Positions 27,097 through 34,979 of a stretch of DNA of 64,000 nucleotides are shown here, piece by piece. The translations under genes and the position numbers were made by a program. Positions within the stretch are counted from its first letter, which is position 1; every line of letters begins with the position of its first letter. Source of the DNA: an uncultured Pseudomonadota bacterium (GTDB lineage Bacteria > Pseudomonadota > Gammaproteobacteria > Steroidobacterales > Steroidobacteraceae). The notes under the pieces were generated by a model. That model saw only the letters and a list, made by a program, of their open reading frames with translations. It did not search any database and was not told where the DNA came from. The DNA lies in assembly GCA_903828595.1 (NCBI GenBank), contig CAIKMS010000028.1, positions 62,001 to 126,000 of the forward strand. The letters run 5' to 3'.

Positions 27097-28560
27097 ATGC
27101 GTACCGCCATCGTTTGGTTTCGCCGTGATCTGCGTTTAGCGGATAACCCGGCATTGCGTCTGGCCGCGTCCTTGGCAGATGCCGTGGTGCCGGTTTATAT
27201 CCATGCACCTGAAGAAGAGGGTGCAGGAGCGCCCGGCGGCGCTAGCCGATGGTGGCTACACCACAGTCTGCGCAGCTTAGCGACCGACCTTCAACGCATT
27301 GGCTCGCCGCTGACGATCCTACGTGGGCCCACGCTTAACAGCCTGCAACGTCTTATTGATCAAACAGGTTCAACCGCGATTTACTGGAATCGGGTCTATG
27401 AGCCGGCTTTCATCGAACGAGATGCGAAATTAAAAAGCCATTTTCGTGAGCAGGGTCTGGAAGTGCAAAGCGGCAACGCCAGCCTTCTCTTTGAGCCCTG
27501 GGAAGTAGCGACCGGCTCAGGGACTCCCTATCGCGTCTTTACGCCGTACTGGCGTCAATGCCAAACGCGTTTAGGCAGCGTACCCAAAGCCGCTGCACCG
27601 CCTAAAAAACTGGCCTCCCCGCCAAACTTACCGTCAGGCGTGGCGCTTGATGATTTGGCGCTACTGCCAACGCGATCCTGGGGCGATGGTCTTGCCGCAG
27701 CGTTTCAGGTTGGTGAGAAAGCAGCGCATCAGGCGCTGGACAGGTTTGTAGAAGACGCCATAGCGGACTACGACACGCGTCGAGACTTTGCGGCAGAACC
27801 GGGCACCAGTCGCCTATCTGCCCATTTACACTTTGGGGAAATTTCACCCAGGCAAGCGGTAGAGGTCGCACAGAGCGCCGCCCTACACCCGCAGCGCTCT
27901 GGCGCCAGCCTCGGCATCGAAACCTTTATTAAAGAAATCGTCTGGCGTGAGTTTGCGCATCATCTGCTTTTTCACTATCCGCAGACAGTGAGTGAGCCTT
28001 TGGATGTGCGGTTTAACGCCTTACCCTGGCAAGTCGACGACGCTGGGCTCAAGGCTTGGTGTCGGGGGCTGACGGGAATTCCTATTGTTGATGCCGGCAT
28101 GCGCCAGTTGTACCAAACAGGCTGGATGCATAATCGAGTCCGAATGATCGTGGCTTCCTTGCTGTGCAAAAATCTCGGCATCCATTGGCGCGAGGGTGCC
28201 GCCTGGTTTCATGACACGCTGGTGGATGCGGATCTCGCAGCCAACACCTTTGGTTGGCAATGGGCTGCGGGCTGCGGAGCTGATGCAGCTCCCTACTACC
28301 GTATCTTCAACCCGACCCTACAGGCCGAACGGTTTGATCCCAAACGCCTATACATACGCCAGTGGCTACCGGAACTTGCCGCTTTGCCTGATGCGTATAT
28401 ACACCAGCCAGTGACAGCACCCCTGTCAGTACTGCGTGCGGCCGGAGTCACGCTGGGCAAAAACTACCCCTCACCCGTTGTTGACTTGAAAGCCACTCGT
28501 GATCGCGCCTTAGCTGCGTATGCGCACATGCGCGCAGCTTCATCGAACGCTCCAGCCTAA
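27097..28560 (+). CDS. phrB: Deoxyribodipyrimidine photolyase
   Basis: Light-driven repair of UV-induced pyrimidine dimers. The 487 residues start with the antenna-binding alpha/beta domain (VWFRRDLRLADNPAL) and continue with the FAD domain: GTSRLSAHLHFGEISPRQ, WREFAHHLLFHYP, GIPIVDAGMRQLYQTGWMHN, and the tryptophan-rich NTFGWQWAAGCGADAAPYYR. These are marks of class I CPD photolyases rather than cryptochromes. It heads a run of same-strand genes for lipid modification with a gap of only 7 bases to the next, which suggests a joint response to light or oxidative stress. Confidence 0.95.
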   Translation: MRTAIVWFRRDLRLADNPALRLAASLADAVVPVYIHAPEEEGAGAPGGASRWWLHHSLRSLATDLQRIGSPLTILRGPTLNSLQRLIDQTGSTAIYWNRVYEPAFIERDAKLKSHFREQGLEVQSGNASLLFEPWEVATGSGTPYRVFTPYWRQCQTRLGSVPKAAAPPKKLASPPNLPSGVALDDLALLPTRSWGDGLAAAFQVGEKAAHQALDRFVEDAIADYDTRRDFAAEPGTSRLSAHLHFGEISPRQAVEVAQSAALHPQRSGASLGIETFIKEIVWREFAHHLLFHYPQTVSEPLDVRFNALPWQVDDAGLKAWCRGLTGIPIVDAGMRQLYQTGWMHNRVRMIVASLLCKNLGIHWREGAAWFHDTLVDADLAANTFGWQWAAGCGADAAPYYRIFNPTLQAERFDPKRLYIRQWLPELAALPDAYIHQPVTAPLSVLRAAGVTLGKNYPSPVVDLKATRDRALAAYAHMRAASSNAPA

Positions 28561-28567
28561 GCTCCCA

Positions 28568-29614
28568 ATGCGACCGCCACACCACCGTGAGAATCTCGTG
28601 AATCTGAAGCCAACCGAGCTAACGAAGTCCAGTCAAGCATCCGAAAAGGCGAGCGCCACCCCTGGCCTGTGGAAACAGTTCGTCTTGTGGTTCGATGCAG
28701 GCTCTGCGCAACCTACCGATCCTAACGACCCCCAGGCAGCTCGCATTGACTGGGCTCGTGTACTGCCCTTCGTCGCCATGCATGCCGCTTGCTTGGCGGT
28801 GTTTTGGGTAGGAGTCAGCCGTATCGCGGTTGTGACCGCTGCGATCTTGTATGCCGTGCGCATGATCGCGATCACCGGCTTTTATCATCGGTATTTTTCG
28901 CATCGTAGCTTTAAAACCTCACGGGCCGGGCAGTTCATTTTTGGATTGATAGGTGCGTCCGCCGTTCAGCGCGGCCCTCTGTGGTGGGCCGCCCACCATC
29001 GTCACCATCATGCGTATTCGGATCGCCCTGAGGATCTTCACTCCCCACGGCAACATGGCTTTGTGTGGAGTCATATGGGCTGGTTCATATCCAGACGCGG
29101 GTTTGTACCCGACTACAGTCGCGTCAAAGATTTGGCTAAGTTCCCTGAGCTTCGCCTGCTGGATCGCTACGATATTTTGGTGCCCATTGTTTTTGCCACC
29201 TTACTGTTTTTTTGGGGCTCGCTCTTAGCGCGCTATTATCCTGACTTGAACACCAGCGGCTCACAGATGCTGGTCTGGGCATTCTTCGTTTCAACGGTCG
29301 TGTGCTATCACGCAACTTATACGATCAACTCGTTATCGCATGTGTTCGGCAAGCGCCGCTATGAGACGGGTGACGACAGTAAAAACAACTTGTTCCTCGC
29401 TCTGCTGACCTTCGGGGAAGGCTGGCATAACAATCATCACCACTATCCGTCGGCGGCTCGTCAAGGGTTCTACTGGTGGGAAATCGATCTCACATACTAC
29501 TGTTTAAGGGCTTTAGCAGCCGTCGGCATCATCTGGGACTTAAAACCCGTTCCTAACAACGTACGAGCTAACCGGGGAAGGCGCGGGCTAGACCTGCACG
29601 AGAGATCCGTCTAA
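28568..29614 (+). CDS. Acyl-CoA/acyl-lipid delta-9-type fatty acid desaturase
   Basis: A membrane di-iron desaturase of 348 residues from the chosen ATG. The three histidine boxes are present: HRYFSH near the first helix pair, HRHHH in WWAAHHRHHHAYSD, and HNNHHHYP near the C-terminus. Hydrophobic pairs surround them. It would introduce a double bond into a saturated acyl chain using oxygen and an electron donor. The start is uncertain: the frame runs back into the photolyase gene, and the candidates are ATG 28568 or GTG 28598. Its stop overlaps the next ATG (TAATG). Confidence 0.9.
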   Translation: MRPPHHRENLVNLKPTELTKSSQASEKASATPGLWKQFVLWFDAGSAQPTDPNDPQAARIDWARVLPFVAMHAACLAVFWVGVSRIAVVTAAILYAVRMIAITGFYHRYFSHRSFKTSRAGQFIFGLIGASAVQRGPLWWAAHHRHHHAYSDRPEDLHSPRQHGFVWSHMGWFISRRGFVPDYSRVKDLAKFPELRLLDRYDILVPIVFATLLFFWGSLLARYYPDLNTSGSQMLVWAFFVSTVVCYHATYTINSLSHVFGKRRYETGDDSKNNLFLALLTFGEGWHNNHHHYPSAARQGFYWWEIDLTYYCLRALAAVGIIWDLKPVPNNVRANRGRRGLDLHERSV

Positions 29615-30879
29615 TGAAAATTGCCATTGTTGGTTCGGGCATCAGCGGCCTTACGGCCGCCTCCTGTCTGCATGCCAATCACCAAATTACGGTATTTGAG
29701 GCCGATGATTGGATCGGCGGCCACACCCATACCGTTGATGTACCAGAGGACAATCAAACCGTCGCCGTGGATACCGGGTTCATTGTCTTTAATGACTGGA
29801 CATATCCTGAGTTCATCCAGCTGATCAATCGCATTGGCGTCAAAAGCCATCCGTCGGATATGAGTTTTAGCTTAGTCGATGAGCGCTCAGATCTGGAGTA
29901 CAACGGCACGACCCTTAACTCATTATTTGCTCAGCGCAGCAACTTATTTAGTCCTTCTTTTCTGGGAATGATTGCTGACATTTTGCGCTTTAACAAAGAC
30001 GCACTGCGTTTTTTGCGTAGCGCGGATCACAGCACGACTCTCCAGGAGTTTCTGCGCAGTCACCGTTATCGCCCCGCTTTCATTGAACGCTATATTGTTC
30101 CCATGGGGCGTGCGATTTGGTCGGCCGAACAGGAGGCTTTACTGGGTTTTCCGGCTCACTTTTTTATCGATTTTTTCAGCCGGCATGGCTTCTTGTCCGT
30201 CAACAACCGGCCGCAATGGCAAGCCATTGCCGGTGGATCCAGGGAATACGTGCGTGCTCTGACCAAGCCTTTTGCTGAACGCATCCGAATAAAAACACCG
30301 GTATCTTCGGTGACTCGCGATGAGCACGGCGTTAAGGTAGTGACATCCTTGGGTGAAACCAGCCAGTTTGATGCGGTGCTGTTTGCTTGCCATTCTGATC
30401 AAGCATTACGCCTGCTCGACAATCCCAGTCGCCAAGAAAGTCAAATTTTATCGGCCATCGGCTATCAACCTAATGACGTCGTCCTGCATACAGATAGCCG
30501 ACTGCTGCCTAAACGCCCGCTAGCTCGAGCCGCATGGAATTACCGAATTTGCAGCCCAGTGCGAGCTGACTGCACGCTAACCTACGATATGAACGTGCTG
30601 CAGTCTTTAAGATCACAGCGCCGTTATCTGGTATCGCTTAATCTTCGAGATCGTATTGACCCCGCTACCATTCTTGGCGCGTGGTCATACGCTCACCCGG
30701 TCTATAGTCCTGAGGCCGTTCGCGCCCAAGGGCGACAGGCAGAAATTAGCGGCCATAATCGCACCTTCTACTGCGGGGCGTATTGGCGCTATGGTTTCCA
30801 TGAAGATGGCGTGCTCAGCGGCCTGCATGCCGCAGCACAAATCGACGACTGGAATCACCGTGCACAGCGCGCTTTATAA
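29614..30879 (+). CDS. FAD-dependent oxidoreductase (amine-oxidase/desaturase-like) of the lipid-modification operon
   Basis: The 421-residue flavoprotein has a Rossmann dinucleotide loop VGSGISGLTAAS at the N-terminus, an acidic end of beta2 (FEADDWIGGHTHT), and a C-terminal GAYWRYGFHEDGVLSG that closes the FAD site. This family commonly sits beside DUF1365 and a cyclopropane synthase-like methyltransferase, as here. In Rhodobacter a related gene belongs to the singlet-oxygen regulon, and an FAD enzyme takes part in furan fatty acid formation. That link is from memory of the literature and is an inference for this gene. It overlaps the following GTG start by 20 bases. Confidence 0.85.
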   Translation: MKIAIVGSGISGLTAASCLHANHQITVFEADDWIGGHTHTVDVPEDNQTVAVDTGFIVFNDWTYPEFIQLINRIGVKSHPSDMSFSLVDERSDLEYNGTTLNSLFAQRSNLFSPSFLGMIADILRFNKDALRFLRSADHSTTLQEFLRSHRYRPAFIERYIVPMGRAIWSAEQEALLGFPAHFFIDFFSRHGFLSVNNRPQWQAIAGGSREYVRALTKPFAERIRIKTPVSSVTRDEHGVKVVTSLGETSQFDAVLFACHSDQALRLLDNPSRQESQILSAIGYQPNDVVLHTDSRLLPKRPLARAAWNYRICSPVRADCTLTYDMNVLQSLRSQRRYLVSLNLRDRIDPATILGAWSYAHPVYSPEAVRAQGRQAEISGHNRTFYCGAYWRYGFHEDGVLSGLHAAAQIDDWNHRAQRAL

Positions 30880-31609
30880 AGGCTTTATTAGTCACCGCCG
30901 GTTCGCGCCACGGAACAACCGCTTTCGATATCGCATTTGCCTGATGTGGTTAGACCTAGCCGAGCTGCCAACGGTATTCGCACCCTATTGGCTATGGTCT
31001 AGTAAGAGACCCGCCCTTGCTTGGTTCAGACGAGCGGACTACTTAGGCCCCAGTCATCAGCCGCTGGATGCGGCAGTGCGGGATTTGGTAGAAGCTCAAC
31101 TGGGACGGCGACCTACCGGTGCGGTGCGTCTGCTGACCCACCTTCGCTACTTTGGCTACTGCTTCAACCCCGTTAGCTTTTATTATTGCTACGACGAGCT
31201 CGACCAACTCGATGTCATTGTGGCGGAAATTACCAACACACCGTGGAAAGAGCGGCACCAATACGTACTGGACGTCGGCTCAGCCAAATCGGTTGGGCCC
31301 CATACCCACCAGTGGAATTTCGCTAAGGCATTCCATGTATCGCCCTTCTTGCCTATGGATATGCAGTACGAATGGCGCTTTGCGACCCCAGGACAGGCGT
31401 TGAACGTCTATATGAGAAATGATCAGGGCGAAACAGCGATGTTTGACGCCGTACTCAACCTACGACGGGTGCCCATCAGCAGCACAACACTGGCCCAGGC
31501 ATTGCTTGGCTATCCGCTGATGACGCTTAAAGTCATCGTGCTAATTCACTGGCAAGCCCTTAAGCTTCTCCTCAAACGTACCCCCTTCTACTCTCATCCC
31601 GCACTATGA
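30860..31609 (+). CDS. DUF1365 family protein
   Basis: The 249-residue protein starts at a GTG inside the preceding gene. The family begins with the HSALYKGFISHRRF motif seen here, followed by FRYRICLMWLDL, HLRYFGYCFNPVSFYYCYD and a KAFHVSPFLPMD segment. The open frame extends upstream to 30656, but that part only overlaps the flavoprotein out of frame. The function is unknown, and the conserved His/Tyr/Asn residues suggest an enzyme. It is regularly encoded with an FAD oxidoreductase and a Cfa-like methyltransferase. Its stop overlaps the next ATG (ATGA). Confidence 0.88.
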   Translation: MHSALYKGFISHRRFAPRNNRFRYRICLMWLDLAELPTVFAPYWLWSSKRPALAWFRRADYLGPSHQPLDAAVRDLVEAQLGRRPTGAVRLLTHLRYFGYCFNPVSFYYCYDELDQLDVIVAEITNTPWKERHQYVLDVGSAKSVGPHTHQWNFAKAFHVSPFLPMDMQYEWRFATPGQALNVYMRNDQGETAMFDAVLNLRRVPISSTTLAQALLGYPLMTLKVIVLIHWQALKLLLKRTPFYSHPAL

Positions 31610-32922
31610 ACGCCAAATCTTTCTTGACTCGCTCCATCGCCGATTCGGCCGCCTTGACCGGGCGCAGGCAAAAACCTTCGGTCATTGGTAGCTTCGGTCG
31701 TCGCTTGCTGCTGGCCCGGTTAGCGCATTTAGCCGTCGGGCAGCTAACGATTCGTGAGAACGGTCAGACCCTGGTGTTTGGGACCGGCAGTGGAGATGAG
31801 ACTCTGCACGCGACCATCGACGTGCTGGATGGCCGCTTCTGGGGGGACATCGCCTTTGGCGGGTCAGTGGGCGCGGGGGAGGCGTATATCCGCGGTTATT
31901 GGAATGTCGATAATCTGACCCGCCTGATGCGCCTGATGGTGCGTAATCGGGCGGTTCTGGATAGTTTGGAAGGGGGGCTGGCCATACTCTCATCCCCGGT
32001 GCGTAAGCTACTGCACTTTGCCAACCGCAACACCCAGCGGGGCTCCGAACGAAACATCGCCGCACACTACGACCTGGGCAACGATTTCTTCGAATTGATG
32101 CTGGATCGCACCATGGCCTACAGCTGCGGGATCTACGCAACGCCTTCCAGCACGTTGGAATCCGCCTCGATCGCTAAGTTCGACTCGATTTGCACCAAAC
32201 TGCGACTGCAACCGTCAGACCACTTAGTGGAGATCGGCACGGGATGGGGTGGCCTGGCCATTCACGCAGCGCGCGACTACGGCTGTCGAGTGACATCCAC
32301 CACGATTTCCGGCGAACAGTACGAGTACGCGAAAGCCGCTGTGGCTGCAGCCGGCCTGACCGACAAGATCACGCTACTACGTCAGGACTATCGCAGCCTC
32401 ACGGGCCAGTATGACAAGCTCGTGTCTGTAGAAATGGTGGAGGCTGTGGGTCACGAGTTTTTGGCCGGCTATTTTGGTAGCTGCAGCCGGCTTCTGAAAC
32501 CCGATGGCGTGATGCTCTTGCAGGCCATCACGATTCAAGACCAGTTTTATGAAACCGCCCGAAAAACGGTGGATTTTATTCAACGCTACGTTTTTCCCGG
32601 CAGCTTCATTCCCTCGATCACCGTGCTGATCAATGCAGCCACTCAGGGAAGCGATCTGAAACTGTCTCACCTCGAAGATATTGGCCCGCATTACGCCACG
32701 ACTCTTAATGACTGGCGCGTTCGCCTGATAAACAATGAAGAGAAGATTCGTGCGCTGGGTTTTTCTGATGAGTTCTTGAGGCTTTTTGAATTTTACCTTT
32801 GCTACTGCGAAGGTGGATTTGCTGAGCGTCAATTGGGTGATGTGCACATGCTACTCACCAAGCCATTGGCGCGTAACGAACCACTCATCACTGGAAAAGA
32901 ACCCGCGCTCGCTACGGCATGA
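31606..32922 (+). CDS. Cyclopropane-fatty-acyl-phospholipid synthase-like SAM methyltransferase
   Basis: The 438-residue enzyme has the CFA synthase layout: an N-terminal lipid-binding half (residues about 1-150), then the methyltransferase core with VEIGTGWGGLAIHAA for SAM binding, SVEMVEAVGHEF, FPGSFIPSITV, and the C-terminal YCEGGFAERQLGD typical of the family. The substrate is an unsaturated acyl chain of a membrane lipid, and the product may be a cyclopropane or a methyl-branched chain. With a desaturase and an FAD oxidoreductase upstream, a longer modification route is plausible. It shares ATGA with both neighbours. Confidence 0.92.
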   Translation: MNAKSFLTRSIADSAALTGRRQKPSVIGSFGRRLLLARLAHLAVGQLTIRENGQTLVFGTGSGDETLHATIDVLDGRFWGDIAFGGSVGAGEAYIRGYWNVDNLTRLMRLMVRNRAVLDSLEGGLAILSSPVRKLLHFANRNTQRGSERNIAAHYDLGNDFFELMLDRTMAYSCGIYATPSSTLESASIAKFDSICTKLRLQPSDHLVEIGTGWGGLAIHAARDYGCRVTSTTISGEQYEYAKAAVAAAGLTDKITLLRQDYRSLTGQYDKLVSVEMVEAVGHEFLAGYFGSCSRLLKPDGVMLLQAITIQDQFYETARKTVDFIQRYVFPGSFIPSITVLINAATQGSDLKLSHLEDIGPHYATTLNDWRVRLINNEEKIRALGFSDEFLRLFEFYLCYCEGGFAERQLGDVHMLLTKPLARNEPLITGKEPALATA

Positions 32923-34328
32923 TGTTGTCATCCTCCTTAATCGAGACTTTCAAAGAGCTTGCGGGACACGGTGGCTGGCTCACCGAAGCTGCCGATACCG
33001 AGCGTTACCAGCAAGACTTTCGACGCTTATATCGTGGTAACTCGCCGTTAGTATTGAAACCACTAACGGTTCAGGCCGTGATAAGCATCGTATCACTCGC
33101 CAATCAGCAAAAAATCGCCATCGTTCCTCAGGGAGGAAACACCAGCTACTGTGGCGGCGCCACGCCGCGAGAGGGCCAGGACGAAATTGTCTTAAGTTTA
33201 GAAAGGCTTAAGAAAATAAGAGAAATTGATCGATCGGGTAATACTATTACAGTCGACGCAGGCTGCACCCTGGCCGAAGTTCAGATCGCCGCACGAACCG
33301 CCCAACGACTGCTAGCAGTCTCGCTGGGCTCCGAAGCTAGCTGCCAAATCGGTGGAAATCTATCCACTAACGCCGGTGGTACCTCGGTCTTGCGATACGG
33401 AATGATGCGTGATCAAGTTCTGGGACTGGAAGTTGTTCTGCCCAATGGAAGTTTCCTCAATCAGCTGCGTGGCTTACGCAAAGACAATACCGGCTACGAC
33501 GTCAAACAACTATTTTTAGGTGCTGAAGGTACGTTGGGCGTCATTACGGGAGCTTGCCTCAAACTTTTTCCTGAGCCCATCAGTCAGCTAACGGCTCTGA
33601 TCGGTATTCAAGATCTGGCCAGCGCCGTCACTTTATTATCTTGCCTGCGCGATGCTTTTGGCGACACGGTTACCGGCTTTGAATACATGCCGCAGCCAGC
33701 GATAGCTATGGCGCTTCGGCATGTGGCCAACCTTAAGCTGGGAATGACGGCAACTCATCCCGCTTACGCATTGGTTGAACTTGATGCCCCCATAACGGAG
33801 TCAGCCGCAGAACGCCTGGATAAGTGCCTAGCAGCGCTGCCCGGTGTATTGGATAGCGCCGTGGCTTTCAGCGACGAGCAGCGGACAGGCATGTGGAACC
33901 TGCGAGAAAGTATTCCAGAGGGTCAGCGACGTGAGGGCGCCTCTTTGAAACACGATATTTCTTTGCCGATCGCCAGTCTGGCTCGCTTTGTCGATGAGGC
34001 AAGCCAGCATCTGGCATTACTGGCGCCGGGTGCGCAGCTGATTGCCTACGGCCACGTCGGTGACGGTAACCTGCATTTTAATCTCTCACCAGCGCCTGGT
34101 GCTGACGGTAGCGCACTTTTGGCGCTGGCTGATCCGGTTAAGCGCTGCGTTCATGACCTAGTTGCCGCCTATGGGGGCAGCTTCAGCGCTGAGCATGGAA
34201 TTGGCAGGCTTAAGGTAGACGAACTGCAGCGCTACGAGGACCCCGTCGCTTTGGCGCTTATGCATCAGATTAAAGCGCTACTGGATCCCAATAACATTAT
34301 GAACCCTGGCAAAGTGCTGCGCCGATAA
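32919..34328 (+). CDS. FAD-linked oxidase (GlcD / D-2-hydroxyacid dehydrogenase family)
   Basis: The 469-residue flavoenzyme has a PCMH-type FAD domain (LVLKPLTVQAV, PQGGNTSYCGGATP, EASCQIGGNLSTNAGGT, LFLGAEGTLGVITGA) and the C-terminal FAD-oxidase domain with YGHVGDGNLHFN and the metal/substrate EHGIG. The nearest functional analogues are D-2-hydroxyglutarate or D-lactate dehydrogenases. No iron-sulfur partner (GlcF) is present. It overlaps cfa by four bases and the GNAT gene by one, so it is co-transcribed with the lipid genes, though its metabolic link to them is unclear. Confidence 0.9.
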   Translation: MMLSSSLIETFKELAGHGGWLTEAADTERYQQDFRRLYRGNSPLVLKPLTVQAVISIVSLANQQKIAIVPQGGNTSYCGGATPREGQDEIVLSLERLKKIREIDRSGNTITVDAGCTLAEVQIAARTAQRLLAVSLGSEASCQIGGNLSTNAGGTSVLRYGMMRDQVLGLEVVLPNGSFLNQLRGLRKDNTGYDVKQLFLGAEGTLGVITGACLKLFPEPISQLTALIGIQDLASAVTLLSCLRDAFGDTVTGFEYMPQPAIAMALRHVANLKLGMTATHPAYALVELDAPITESAAERLDKCLAALPGVLDSAVAFSDEQRTGMWNLRESIPEGQRREGASLKHDISLPIASLARFVDEASQHLALLAPGAQLIAYGHVGDGNLHFNLSPAPGADGSALLALADPVKRCVHDLVAAYGGSFSAEHGIGRLKVDELQRYEDPVALALMHQIKALLDPNNIMNPGKVLRR

Positions 34329-34885
34329 TGGCCGCCTTAGAACTGCCACTCACCACGCCTAGACTGATCCTGCGTGAGTTTGTTACCACGGATTTAGCAG
34401 CCGTTCGTCGGTATGCGCTGGATCCGCGGGTTTTGGAAACGGTCCTACATGAGTTGCGCACCGAGCAGGAACTCACAACTCATTTTTGTGGCCTGCTCAA
34501 TGCGCGGGTCACCCGTCCACGGCATTCGTTTGAGTTGGCGGTTGAGAATCGCCGCACCGGCACGGTCATCGGCACCTGCGAACTTACTAAAAGCCCTGGG
34601 GGCATCGGTGAGATTGGCTACATGTTGGGCTACCGACACTGGGGACGCGGCTACGCGACCGAAATTGCTCACGCCTTGTGCGATGCGGCGTTTAGTCAAA
34701 TGAAGCTAGGCCGCGTCAGAGCAATGATTGCTACCAACAACGAGGCTTCGCGGCGGGTCCTGGTAAAAACCGGGCTGCAATGGGCTTCCCTGCGACGGCG
34801 GCACGCCCAAGCTAAGGGCCGCTGGTGGGACTGCGAGGAATACGAGATTCTGCGTACTGATTGGCTCAAGCGTACGACGGCCTAA
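34328..34885 (+). CDS. GNAT N-acetyltransferase, RimJ/RimL type
   Basis: The 185-residue protein begins with the family LTTPRLILREF and contains IGYMLGYRHWGRGYATE, whose last part is the acetyl-CoA pyrophosphate-binding RGYAT loop, and NEASRRVLVKTGL. Such enzymes acetylate ribosomal protein N-termini or small amines, and the substrate here is unknown. The first base of its ATG is the last base of the preceding stop. It is the last tightly coupled gene of the photolyase/lipid run. Confidence 0.9.
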   Translation: MAALELPLTTPRLILREFVTTDLAAVRRYALDPRVLETVLHELRTEQELTTHFCGLLNARVTRPRHSFELAVENRRTGTVIGTCELTKSPGGIGEIGYMLGYRHWGRGYATEIAHALCDAAFSQMKLGRVRAMIATNNEASRRVLVKTGLQWASLRRRHAQAKGRWWDCEEYEILRTDWLKRTTA

Positions 34886-34979
34886 ACTACAGAGACCGAC
34901 ACGACTTTGGATCAGTTGCACGCCGAACTGAGTTTGCTCATCATCAGTGCCTGACACGTCAGTCTGCCTCGGTGACCCC

